Shown here piece by piece: positions 47,286 to 54,903 of a stretch of 64,000 nucleotides of DNA. This DNA is from DASXBA01 sp036406475 (lineage in GTDB: Bacteria; Actinomycetota; Thermoleophilia; Solirubrobacterales; Thermoleophilaceae), in assembly GCA_036406475.1 (NCBI GenBank), contig DASXBA010000007.1, positions 1 to 64,000 on the forward strand. The letters run 5' to 3'. The position numbers and the translations under genes are program-made. The notes beneath the pieces were generated by a model, which worked only from the letters and a program-made list of their open reading frames with translations, searched no databases and was not told where the DNA came from. Each line of letters starts with the position of its first letter. Position 1 is the stretch's first letter.

Positions 47286-48521
47286 ATGCCCGCTCTCACG
47301 ACCGCCCGGGCGGCCGCGCTGCTGGCCGCCGCCGCCCTCCTGGCGCCCGGGACCGCCGCCGCGTCCCTGCACGGCAAGCTCGCCGGCGCGATGCGCCCGG
47401 CCGGCTCGCACTCGGGCGCCTACGTCTACAACGCGACGCAGGGCAAGACGGTCTTCCGCTGGCGCGACACGCGGGCGCGCATCCTCGCCTCCAACACCAA
47501 GCTCTTCACCACCTCCGCGGCGCTCACCCGCTACGGCCCGGCCGGGACGCTCGGCACCGAGGTTCTCGGTGACGGCAGCCAGACGCCTGACGGCGTCTAC
47601 CACGGCAACCTGTACCTGCGCGGTGGCGGCGACCCGACCTTCGGCAGCCGCCGCTTCATTCGCGCCAACTACGGCAGCGGAGCGAGCGTGGAGACGCTCG
47701 GCGGCCGCATCGACCAGGCCGGGATCAAGGAGGTGAGCGGCCGCATCTACGGCGACGAGTCCCGCTTCGACACCCTCCGCGGCGGCCCCGACTCGGGCTA
47801 CGGCACGTCGATCTGGGTCGGGCCGCTGAGCGCGCTCTCGTTCAACCGCGGCCTCGCCAACTCGCGCGGCTCCGCATTCCAGACCAAGCCGCCGCTCACC
47901 GCGGCCAAGCGGCTTCAGGCGGTGCTCAAGCGGCGCGGGATCCGCGTCGACCACAGTGCCCGGCGCAAGAAGACCCCGTTGGCAGCGACCGTGATCGCGA
48001 GTGTCGACTCGCCGTCCATGGAGCGCCTGATCCGCCTGACCAACAAGCCCTCGGACAATTTCTTCGCGGAGATGCTGCTGAAGGACCTGTCCCTCCAGGC
48101 CACCGGCAAGGGCACCACGAAGCGCGGCGCCCGGATCGTGGCCCGCTTCGCCCGCGGCCTCGGCTCCCGTGTGCGGATCGTCGACGGCTCCGGCCTCTCA
48201 AGCTCAGACCGCGCCTCGCCCTACCGCGTCGGCCGCCTCCTGCGGTCGATGCTCAAGGGCGAGAATTTCGACCCCTTCTACGCCTCGCTCTCGCGCGCGG
48301 GCAGCGACGGGACGCTCGTCCACCGCATGCGCAGGGGCCCCGCCCACGGCCGCTGCCGCGGCAAGACCGGCACGCTCACGGGCGTGAGCGCGCTGTCCGG
48401 CTACTGCCGCGCCCGCTCGGGTGACTTGTACGTCTTCTCGGTCCTGATGAACGGCGTGAGCGTGTCGGCGGCGCACGGCCTCCAGGACAGGATCGCCCAG
48501 GCGATTGCCGGCGTTCGCTAG
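47286..48521 (+). CDS. D-alanyl-D-alanine carboxypeptidase/endopeptidase, PBP4 (S13) family
   Basis: A 411-residue exported penicillin-binding protein. A signal peptide (ALTTARAAALLAAAALLAPG) is followed by the active-site S69-x-x-K72 (ASNTKLFTT), the SDN-type motif in KPSDNFFAEMLL, and KTG in CRGKTGTLTGVSALSGY. The insertion between SxxK and SxN is characteristic of PBP4. It trims or cuts peptidoglycan peptides outside the membrane. The ATG at 47286 is preferred; a GTG at 47271 is possible, and TAGCGT (47267-47272) may be the -10 box. It is divergent from the patatin gene. Confidence 0.93.
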   Translation: MPALTTARAAALLAAAALLAPGTAAASLHGKLAGAMRPAGSHSGAYVYNATQGKTVFRWRDTRARILASNTKLFTTSAALTRYGPAGTLGTEVLGDGSQTPDGVYHGNLYLRGGGDPTFGSRRFIRANYGSGASVETLGGRIDQAGIKEVSGRIYGDESRFDTLRGGPDSGYGTSIWVGPLSALSFNRGLANSRGSAFQTKPPLTAAKRLQAVLKRRGIRVDHSARRKKTPLAATVIASVDSPSMERLIRLTNKPSDNFFAEMLLKDLSLQATGKGTTKRGARIVARFARGLGSRVRIVDGSGLSSSDRASPYRVGRLLRSMLKGENFDPFYASLSRAGSDGTLVHRMRRGPAHGRCRGKTGTLTGVSALSGYCRARSGDLYVFSVLMNGVSVSAAHGLQDRIAQAIAGVR

Positions 48522-48539
48522 AACCGCGCTGATCGAAGA

Positions 48540-49142
48540 CTAGTCCCGCTGGGCGGCCTCGATCGGCCTGCCGACGGTAAGGGCGTCCAGCAGCTCGGGA
48601 TCGAGCCACTCCTTGTAGATCGCCTCCGGATCGACACCGAGCCCGTCGAGCATCTTGCTGAAGAAGCAGCGGGCCGCAGCGGCGGAGACGACGTCGATCA
48701 CGTCGGCGTCGCTCAGGCCGAGTGAGCGCAGGCGGTCGATGTCGGCCTCCGTGACCGTGGTGGCGTCGTCCGCGACCTTGTCGGCCAGGTCCATTACCGC
48801 CACGTCGACCTCGTCGAGCCCGGCCGCGTGGTGGTCGATCGCGACCGCCCTGACCGCCTCGGCGTCCATGAACTGGTCGGCCAGGATCGCGCCGTGGGCC
48901 AGGGCGCAGTAGCTCGATCGCAGTCGCCGCGCCGCTGCCAGCGTGGCGAGCTCGTAACGGCGCAGGTCCATGCGCTCCTTGATCTCACCGTTGAGCTGGC
49001 GCCAGTACTTGTACAGCTCGGGCCTCAGCGAGAAGGCCCGCGTGAAGCTCGGGAGGCGGCCGATGTTCTCGCGGTCGGTCTCGTATATCTCCGCAACCGC
49101 GCCCGCGGCGTCGGCCTCGGGGATGGTCTCGATGTAAGCCAT
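48540..49142 (-). CDS. Carboxymuconolactone decarboxylase/AhpD-like protein
   Basis: A 200-residue all-helical protein of the AhpD/CMD superfamily. The region RRYELATLAAARRLRSSYCALAHG aligns with the peroxidase helix, but the first Cys of the usual CxxC is Ser, leaving Cys and His (SSYCALAHG); a CxxC-dependent peroxidase mechanism would therefore be incomplete. The rest (DLADKVADDATTVTEADIDRL, SDADVIDVVSAAAARCFFSKM) matches the uncharacterised peroxidase-related group. It is the last gene of the methyltransferase-truA-surE-ligA operon, 18 bases after ligA. Confidence 0.85.
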   Translation of the reverse strand: MAYIETIPEADAAGAVAEIYETDRENIGRLPSFTRAFSLRPELYKYWRQLNGEIKERMDLRRYELATLAAARRLRSSYCALAHGAILADQFMDAEAVRAVAIDHHAAGLDEVDVAVMDLADKVADDATTVTEADIDRLRSLGLSDADVIDVVSAAAARCFFSKMLDGLGVDPEAIYKEWLDPELLDALTVGRPIEAAQRD

Positions 49143-49160
49143 GAGCGCTCCTTTCTCGCG

Positions 49161-51179
49161 CTAGGCGATCAGCTCCAGGAGCCGGTCCTCGTCGATGATC
49201 TCGGTTCCGAGCTCCTGGGCCTTGTTCCACTTGCTGCCGCCGGGGTCCGCGCCCGCCACCACGAAGTCGGTCTTGCCCGACACTGAGCCGGTCACCTTGC
49301 CGCCCGCGGCCTCGATCCGCTCGGTGGCCTCCTCGCGCGACATCCCGGGCAGCGTGCCGGTTATGACCAGGGTCTTGCCCGACAGAGGGCCCTCGGGCTC
49401 CTCGGCTTCGGCACCCTCGGTCTCGAGCTTGAGGCCGTGCCCACGCAGCCGCTCGACGAGCTCGCGGGTGCGGTCCTCGGCCAGCGTCTTGTGGATCGTG
49501 TCGGCCAGGATCGGGCCGATGCCGGGCGTCTCGACGATGCCCTCGGGGCTCGCCGCGATCAGCTGGTCGACGGACCGGAACTGCTGGGCCAGGGCCCGAG
49601 CGTTGACGTAGCCGATGCCGGGGATGCCGAGGGCGTAGAGGACCCGGAAGTAGGGCGTGGCCTTGGACGCCTCGATCGACTCGAGCAGGTTGCGACCCGA
49701 GATCTCGCCGAAGCCGTCGAGGGCGGTCAGCCGCTCCTCCTCGAGCTCGTAGATGTCCGGGATGCTCTCGATCAGCTTCTCGGCGAGGAAGCGGCGCACG
49801 TTCTCCTCGCCCAGGCCCTCGATGTCCATCGCGCCCTTGCTCACGAAGTGCTTGACCGCCTGAAACAGCTGCCCGGGGCAGGACGCGCGGTTGGGGCAGA
49901 TCGTCCAGACGCCGTCCTCGGGCTTGATCGTCGGGGTGTTGCAGGAGGGGCACCTCGCGGGCGGCCGCGGCGGCTTCGCTCGGCCCTTGCGCTTCTGGGC
50001 CTTGGCGGTGGGCGACACAACCTGCGGGATCACGTCACCCGCCCGGAGCACGATCACCTCGTCGCCCTCGCGTACCTCCTTGCGGCGCAGGTCCTCCTCG
50101 TTGTGGAGGGTGGCGAGCTTGACCGTCACGCCCGACACCTGGACAGGCTCGAGCACCGCGAACGGGACCATGTGGCCGGTCCGGCCCACGTTCCAGGCGA
50201 TCTGCTTCAGCGTGGTCGTGGCCGTGCTCGGCGCGAACTTCCAGGCCACGGCGCCGCGCGGCTCGCGCCCCACCACACCGAGGCGCTTCTGAAGCTCGAG
50301 GTCGTCGACCTTGACCACAACGCCGTCGATCTCGAAGTCGAGCCGGTCGCGGCGCTCCTCCCAGGCGCGGCACTCCGCGAGCGTCGAGTCGACCGTGTCG
50401 TGCACCTGGACGTCCGGGTTCACCTTGAAGCCGTGCTCGCGCAGCCACTCGAGCGACTCGTATTGCGAGCGGAACTCGATCCCCTCGTGCGCCCCCACGC
50501 TGTAGGACCACATCGACAGCGGCCGCGAGGCCGTGAGCTGCGGGTCGAGCTGGCGGATCGAGCCCGCGGCGGTGTTGCGCGGGTTGGCATAGGTCGGCTC
50601 GCCGGCCGCCGCCCGCTGCTCGTTCAGCTTGGTGAACGCCTCGAGCGGCAGGTAGATCTCGCCTCTGACCTCGAGGAGCGGCGGTGCGTCCTCGATCCGC
50701 AGCGGGATCGCCTTGATGGTGCGGAGGTTCTGGGTCACGTCCTCGCCGATCTCGCCGTTCCCGCGCGTCGCGCCGCGCACGAGCACGCCGTCCTCGTAGA
50801 CGAGCGAGATCGCCAGGCCGTCCACCTTCGGCTCCGTGACGAAGCGGATGGCGGCGTCCTCGACCCCTTCCTTCTTGAGCCGCGCCTCGTTCCGCTCCAC
50901 CCAGCCGCGCAACTCCTCCTCGTTGCGCGCGTTGCCTAGCGAGAGCATCGGCTGGAGGTGCTCGACCTGCTCGAACTTGTCGAGCGGCTTGCCGCCCACC
51001 CGCTGCGTCGGCGAGTCGGGCGTGACGAGGTCCGGATGCTCGGCCTCGAGGTCGCGCAGCTCATTGAGAAGCGCGTCGTAGTCCGAGTCCGAGATCTCGG
51101 GGTCGTCGAGGACGTAGTAGCGGTGGTTGTGGTACTCCAGTTGCCGCCGCAGCTCGGCGGCCCGCTCGCCCGCGCTCAC
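49161..51179 (-). CDS. ligA: NAD-dependent DNA ligase
   Basis: A 672-residue DNA ligase that seals nicks during replication and repair using NAD. Domains in order: Ia domain (YHNHRYYVLDDPEISDSDYD), adenylation domain with active-site K118 in EPKVDGLAISL, OB fold (EVREGDEVIVLRAGDVIPQV), four-Cys zinc finger (CPSC ... CPNRASC), helix-hairpin-helix repeats and a C-terminal BRCT domain (SGKTLVITGTLPGMSREEA). The GTG start overlaps the surE stop by four bases. It is full length and probably essential. Confidence 0.98.
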   Translation of the reverse strand: MSAGERAAELRRQLEYHNHRYYVLDDPEISDSDYDALLNELRDLEAEHPDLVTPDSPTQRVGGKPLDKFEQVEHLQPMLSLGNARNEEELRGWVERNEARLKKEGVEDAAIRFVTEPKVDGLAISLVYEDGVLVRGATRGNGEIGEDVTQNLRTIKAIPLRIEDAPPLLEVRGEIYLPLEAFTKLNEQRAAAGEPTYANPRNTAAGSIRQLDPQLTASRPLSMWSYSVGAHEGIEFRSQYESLEWLREHGFKVNPDVQVHDTVDSTLAECRAWEERRDRLDFEIDGVVVKVDDLELQKRLGVVGREPRGAVAWKFAPSTATTTLKQIAWNVGRTGHMVPFAVLEPVQVSGVTVKLATLHNEEDLRRKEVREGDEVIVLRAGDVIPQVVSPTAKAQKRKGRAKPPRPPARCPSCNTPTIKPEDGVWTICPNRASCPGQLFQAVKHFVSKGAMDIEGLGEENVRRFLAEKLIESIPDIYELEEERLTALDGFGEISGRNLLESIEASKATPYFRVLYALGIPGIGYVNARALAQQFRSVDQLIAASPEGIVETPGIGPILADTIHKTLAEDRTRELVERLRGHGLKLETEGAEAEEPEGPLSGKTLVITGTLPGMSREEATERIEAAGGKVTGSVSGKTDFVVAGADPGGSKWNKAQELGTEIIDEDRLLELIA

Positions 51180-51994
51180 ACCTCGCGCGCCGCGGGGCGC
51201 AGGAGTCCGTCGAGGTCGAAGCCGGCGAGGTCCTCCACGCCGGCCTCGTCGGTGAGGTCGAAGTGGAGCGGGGTGACGGCTATCCGGCCGTCGGCGATGG
51301 CCGCGAAGTCGGTGCCCTGCTCGCGCTCGTAGTCCGGCTCCACGCCGTAGATCTGGTAGCGGCGGCGCCCGCCCTCCTCCTCCGCCAGCTCGAGCCGGTC
51401 GCGGTAGATGCGCTTGCCGAGCCGGCAGGCGCTGGCGCCGCGGATGTCCCCGGCGGGGCAGTTGACGTTGAGGAGGGTGCCCTCCGGCATCGGGACCTTC
51501 TCGAGCTCCTCGACCATCCGGGCGACGAACGAGGCCGCCTGGGCGAAGTCGTCGGCCTCCCAGCGACGGCCGGCGCGAAAGTCCACGAGCCCGCGCTCCG
51601 CTTGCTGGGACACGGCGATGGCGGGGATGCCGAGCACGATGCCCTCGAGCGCCGCGGCGACCGTGCCGGAGTAGGTGATGTCGTCGCCGAGGTTGGAGCC
51701 GTGGTTGATCCCGGAGACGATCAGGTCGGGCTCCGACTCCACCAGCCCGAGCGCGGCAAAGCGCACGCAGTCGACCGGCGTGCCGTCGGTGGCGAACCCT
51801 GTGCTGCCGTCCTGGAACTCGATCTCGTCCACCCAGAGCGGCCGGCGCGTGGTGATGCTGCGCGCGGTGGCGCTCCGGTTGGAGTCGGGCGCGATCACGG
51901 CCAGCTCGATCTTCGGCACCTCGAGAAGGGCGCGGCGCATGGCATGCAGGCCGGTGGCCTGGATGCCGTCGTCGTTTGTCAGGAGAACTCTCAT
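51176..51994 (-). CDS. surE: 5'/3'-nucleotidase
   Basis: A 272-residue SurE-family metal-dependent phosphatase of nucleoside monophosphates. The N-terminal LLTNDDGI supplies the metal ligands D8 and D9; APDSNRSATARSITTRRPL and VSGINHGSNLGDDITYSGTV are the conserved active-site loops. The C-terminal extension is normal. It lies downstream of truA with a 90-base gap containing three hairpins, the nearest of which ends 10 bases from the ATG. Its stop overlaps the ligA start. Confidence 0.96.
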   Translation of the reverse strand: MRVLLTNDDGIQATGLHAMRRALLEVPKIELAVIAPDSNRSATARSITTRRPLWVDEIEFQDGSTGFATDGTPVDCVRFAALGLVESEPDLIVSGINHGSNLGDDITYSGTVAAALEGIVLGIPAIAVSQQAERGLVDFRAGRRWEADDFAQAASFVARMVEELEKVPMPEGTLLNVNCPAGDIRGASACRLGKRIYRDRLELAEEEGGRRRYQIYGVEPDYEREQGTDFAAIADGRIAVTPLHFDLTDEAGVEDLAGFDLDGLLRPAAREV

Positions 51995-52004
51995 TGGTTA
52001 CCCC

Positions 52005-52078
52005 CTGCGGCATCCTGCCGCAGGTCTGAGTTCATCGCCGCCATCCGGGCGGCGTGAACGGATCGACTCCGTCGATCC
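52005..52078 (-). promoter_or_regulatory. Three tandem hairpins in the truA-surE intergenic leader
   Basis: In transcription order on the minus strand: GGATCGA-N5-TCGATCC (52060-52078), CGCCGCC-N5-GGCGGCG (52036-52054) and CTGCGGCA-N3-TGCCGCAG (52005-52023), all with perfect stems. The last ends just before the GGGGG ribosome-site region of surE. They could form an attenuator, an mRNA-stability element or a processing site. Confidence 0.7.
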
Positions 52079-52084
52079 TTGAGG

Positions 52085-52804
52085 TTAGTAGCGCACCGAT
52101 TCCAGATAGAGGCCGTGCGCCGCCATCTTGTCGCCGGCCTCGGGACGCGGCCGGCCCGTCAGCAGGTCGCGGTAGTGGTCGCGCGAGAGCCGCCCAGTCG
52201 CCACCGCGAGCATCGTCCCGACCAGCGTCCGCACCATGTGGCGCATGAAGGTGTCCGCCTCGATCCAGAAGGCGAGGACCTCACCGGGCTCCTCCAGCCA
52301 CTCCGCCCGGAACACGTCGCGCTCGAAGCGGACGTGGTCGGTCTGGGTCGGGGTGAAGGCTGTGAAGTCGTGGCTGCCGAGCGTGGCCGCGGCGCAGTCG
52401 GCGAGAGCCTCGCGGTCCAGAGGCCGGCCCAGGTGGAGCGCGCGTCCGCGCTCGAACGGGCTCCCCGGGCTGCGCAGCTCCACGCGATAGCGGTAGGTCC
52501 GGCCGAGGGCGTCGCGGCGGGCGTCGAAGCCGTCGGCCGCACGCTCGCTCGCCAGCACGCGGACGTCGTGCGGCAGCAGCCCGTTGAGCCGCTCCGCGCT
52601 CGCCGGCTCACCCTCGTGGCTCGCCACCTGGCCGCGGGCGTGAACGCCGGCGTCGGTCCTGCCCGCGACGGTGAGCTGCGCCGGCTCCCTTCGGATCGTC
52701 GCGATCGCCTCCTCGACCGTCTCCTGCACCGAGCGCAGGCCCGGCTGCCGCGCCCAGCCCGCAAAGCCGGCGCCGTCGTACTCGAGCAGGAGGCGGGCGG
52801 TCAA
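52085..52804 (-). CDS. truA: tRNA pseudouridine(38-40) synthase
   Basis: A 239-residue TruA pseudouridine synthase that modifies positions 38-40 of the anticodon arm of tRNAs. The catalytic Asp is D51 in VAGRTDAGVHARGQVASH; LLLEYDGAGFAGWARQPG is the conserved start, and FWIEADTFMRHMVRTLVGTML the C-terminal signature. The start is TTG at 52804, forming a TTGA overlap with the stop of the upstream methyltransferase, so translation is coupled. Confidence 0.96.
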   Translation of the reverse strand: MTARLLLEYDGAGFAGWARQPGLRSVQETVEEAIATIRREPAQLTVAGRTDAGVHARGQVASHEGEPASAERLNGLLPHDVRVLASERAADGFDARRDALGRTYRYRVELRSPGSPFERGRALHLGRPLDREALADCAAATLGSHDFTAFTPTQTDHVRFERDVFRAEWLEEPGEVLAFWIEADTFMRHMVRTLVGTMLAVATGRLSRDHYRDLLTGRPRPEAGDKMAAHGLYLESVRY

Positions 52805-53607
52805 CCGCGCTTGCGCGCCACTATGAGCAAATAGGGCGAGTTGATCCGGAACGAGCCATCGTCGGCCTCGTTGAAGCGCTCCACGAGCGCGCGCACCTCG
52901 GCCATCATCGCGTCGAACTGCTCGGGCGAGAACGCCTGCCGCGCGGCGACCATCGTGGGCGCCGTGTCGGCGAAGCGGGCGGCGAACGACTCATAGGACT
53001 CGTCCTCCTGAAGCAGCTGCCGTGGCTCGCAGGTGACCGACGCGGCGACCCCCTCGAAGCGCTCGCGGGCGGTGTCCTCGACCCCCCACTCCTCGCTGAG
53101 CGGCACGTCCGGATCGGGCGGCGGCCCGAACTTGCGGCCGAGGGCGATCAGCTCGGCCGTGAACCCGCCGGGGATCCACGCGGTCATACCCACCGTGCCC
53201 CCCGGGCGGGCGACGCGGATCAGCTCGGTCGCCACCAGCTTCGGACGCGGGGCGATCATCGCGCCGAAGACCGAGCCAACGCAGTCGAAGCGGTCGTCCT
53301 CGAAGGGCAGCTCCTCGGCGTCGGCCTCCACCCACTCGATCTCGTAGCCCTCTTCGGCAGAGCGGGCCCGGCCGCGCTCGACCTGGCCGGGAGACAGGTC
53401 GGACGCCACGACCTTCGCCCCCTCGTGGGCACAGGCCAGGGCGAAGTTGCCGTCGCCTGCCGCGACGTCGAGAACCTCCTGCCCCGCTGAGACCGCGCAG
53501 GCGTCGCGGACCGCCTCGGCGGCCGGTCGCAGCAGGTCGGATAGAACCGAGTAGTCGCCCTGGCTCCAGATCCAGGCGTGACGCTGCTTTAGCTGCGCCA
53601 GATCCAC
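52801..53607 (-). CDS. SAM-dependent methyltransferase (UbiE/class I)
   Basis: A 268-residue class I methyltransferase. Motif I is VLDVAAGDGNFALACAHEG, followed by the acidic loop VVASDLSPGQVERG, motif II EADAEELPFEDDRFDCVGSVFG and motif III VARPGGTVGMTAWIPGG. The substrate domain is unrecognised. The GTG at 53607 is chosen because homology starts with LKQRHAWIWSQGDYS and a TAGGCT -10 box precedes it by 7 bases; an upstream ATG would add 45 unlikely residues. It is the first gene of the operon with truA, surE, ligA and the CMD gene. Confidence 0.88.
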   Translation of the reverse strand: MDLAQLKQRHAWIWSQGDYSVLSDLLRPAAEAVRDACAVSAGQEVLDVAAGDGNFALACAHEGAKVVASDLSPGQVERGRARSAEEGYEIEWVEADAEELPFEDDRFDCVGSVFGAMIAPRPKLVATELIRVARPGGTVGMTAWIPGGFTAELIALGRKFGPPPDPDVPLSEEWGVEDTARERFEGVAASVTCEPRQLLQEDESYESFAARFADTAPTMVAARQAFSPEQFDAMMAEVRALVERFNEADDGSFRINSPYLLIVARKRG

Positions 53608-53614
53608 CCCGCCG

Positions 53615-53620
53615 AGCCTA
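53615..53620 (-). promoter_or_regulatory. Putative -10 box (TAGGCT), leaderless methyltransferase promoter
   Basis: On the minus strand TAGGCT is followed by 7 bases and the GTG at 53607. This would be the promoter of the whole truA-surE-ligA operon. No Shine-Dalgarno sequence is present. Confidence 0.55.
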
Positions 53621-53653
53621 ATCGATCGCCCCTGGCGGTCCGATAAGAGACAG

Positions 53654-54103
53654 GTGATCCCCGCCGCCGTCCTGATCGCCGCCGCCGCCGCATCCACAGG
53701 GCTCTGGTGGCGCCGCCACCGCCGCGCCGACGCGCTGCTCAAGGAGCTAGGCCGCGGCCTGGCGCTGGCCGCCGAGGCGGAGGGCGTCTGGTGGCGGCTC
53801 GAGCGCCGCTACACGGACGACCTCTCCGAGCTCGCGCGGGTACGCCGCGAGCTCGCCCCGCTGCTCGTGAGGCGGAACAGCCGTTGGGAGCTCTGCACCT
53901 CCGACGACGGCTCCAGCTTCGAGCTCGCGATCCTGGCCCTCCCGGTCCGCGGCCCTCATCGCCTGCGCCGCCGCGGCCGCGCGCTCGGCTACCAGCGCCT
54001 GCTCACGGCTCGCGGCCACCACGGCGTGATCGCCTACGACAGCTTCGCCGAGAACGAGCGCTACCTGCCGGGTCAGCCGCAGCGCGCGAGCGCCGTGGCG
54101 TAG
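53654..54103 (+). CDS. Membrane-anchored protein of unknown function
   Basis: A 149-residue protein with an N-terminal hydrophobic helix (PAAVLIAAAAASTGLWW) followed by a basic stretch and a helical segment (ADALLKELGRGLALAAEAEGVWW), a polar middle with two acidic patches, and ELCTSDDGSSFELAILALPV. The layout, an N-terminal helix running into an amphipathic helix, faintly recalls type II pseudopilins, but no cleavage motif is seen. It is divergent from the methyltransferase and its 3' end overlaps the convergent esterase by 31 bases. Function unknown. Confidence 0.6.
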   Translation: MIPAAVLIAAAAASTGLWWRRHRRADALLKELGRGLALAAEAEGVWWRLERRYTDDLSELARVRRELAPLLVRRNSRWELCTSDDGSSFELAILALPVRGPHRLRRRGRALGYQRLLTARGHHGVIAYDSFAENERYLPGQPQRASAVA

Positions 54104-54903
54104 AAGCGGATGTAGGACCCCCAGTGCGCTCGCCAGTACGAGCGCTGGTGGGCGCCGGGCCAGTGCCGGACCTTGATCGGGACGTGGCCGTCGCGCAGCG
54201 CCGCCACGAAGGCCCGGTCGCCGGGGTCGAACGGGTCGCGGGTGCCCGCGTCGAGCCACAGCGGCTGGCGCGCAAACCGGCGCGGGTGCGAACGGGCGAC
54301 GCCGATCACGTCGTTGTGGGCGAAGTCGCGCACGTCGTCGAACGCGCCCGGGGCGGTCTGCGACGCCTTGGCCCACAGGGCCGGCGAGTGGCCGCCGACG
54401 GCGCATAGCCGGCGCTTCGAATGGAGGGCGAAGTCGTAGGCGCCGAAGCCGCCCATCGAGATGCCGCCCACCGCCACGCGCGCGGTGTCGGTGCCGAAGC
54501 GCTCCTGAGCCTGGGGGATCACCTCGTTGTCGAGATAGGCGCGCCAGTCGCCGTCGTCGCGGTCGTGCCAGTAGGAATGGTCGCCGCCGTAGGGGAAGAC
54601 GATCACCGGGGCACGCTTGCCCTGCCGCTGGAGCGCGGCGAACATCTCGCCGTCGAGGTTCGAGTCCTCGTTGCTGCCGCGCCCGTGGAGGAAGACGAGC
54701 AGGGGCCGGCCGCGACCGTCCGTGGCCGGCGGGATCACCGCGGTCTCGCGCAGCGTCCGGTCGAGGATCGCGCTGTCGACCTTGAAGTGCACCACCTGCG
54801 CGCCCTGCCTGCTCGTCCCCTCCTCGAGGTGGCTCACCGAGAGCGCGCCGACCACGACCGCGGCGAGCACCAGCGCCGCCAGGCCGCCGAGCCAGTACCT
54901 CAT
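54073..54903 (-). CDS. Membrane-anchored/secreted alpha/beta hydrolase (esterase)
   Basis: A 276-residue hydrolase. An N-terminal hydrophobic helix (YWLGGLAALVLAAVVVGALSV) acts as signal or anchor. LLVFLHGRGSNEDS gives the oxyanion HG motif, the nucleophile Ser is in VGGISMGGFGAYDFAL, the likely acid is in LDAGTRDPFDPGDR, and the His is in WPGAHQRSYWRAHW. It resembles esterase D/mycolyltransferase-like enzymes acting outside the cytoplasm. Its ATG overlaps the stop of the upstream S9 peptidase gene, so the two are coupled. Confidence 0.85.
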   Translation of the reverse strand: MRYWLGGLAALVLAAVVVGALSVSHLEEGTSRQGAQVVHFKVDSAILDRTLRETAVIPPATDGRGRPLLVFLHGRGSNEDSNLDGEMFAALQRQGKRAPVIVFPYGGDHSYWHDRDDGDWRAYLDNEVIPQAQERFGTDTARVAVGGISMGGFGAYDFALHSKRRLCAVGGHSPALWAKASQTAPGAFDDVRDFAHNDVIGVARSHPRRFARQPLWLDAGTRDPFDPGDRAFVAALRDGHVPIKVRHWPGAHQRSYWRAHWGSYIRFYATALARCG

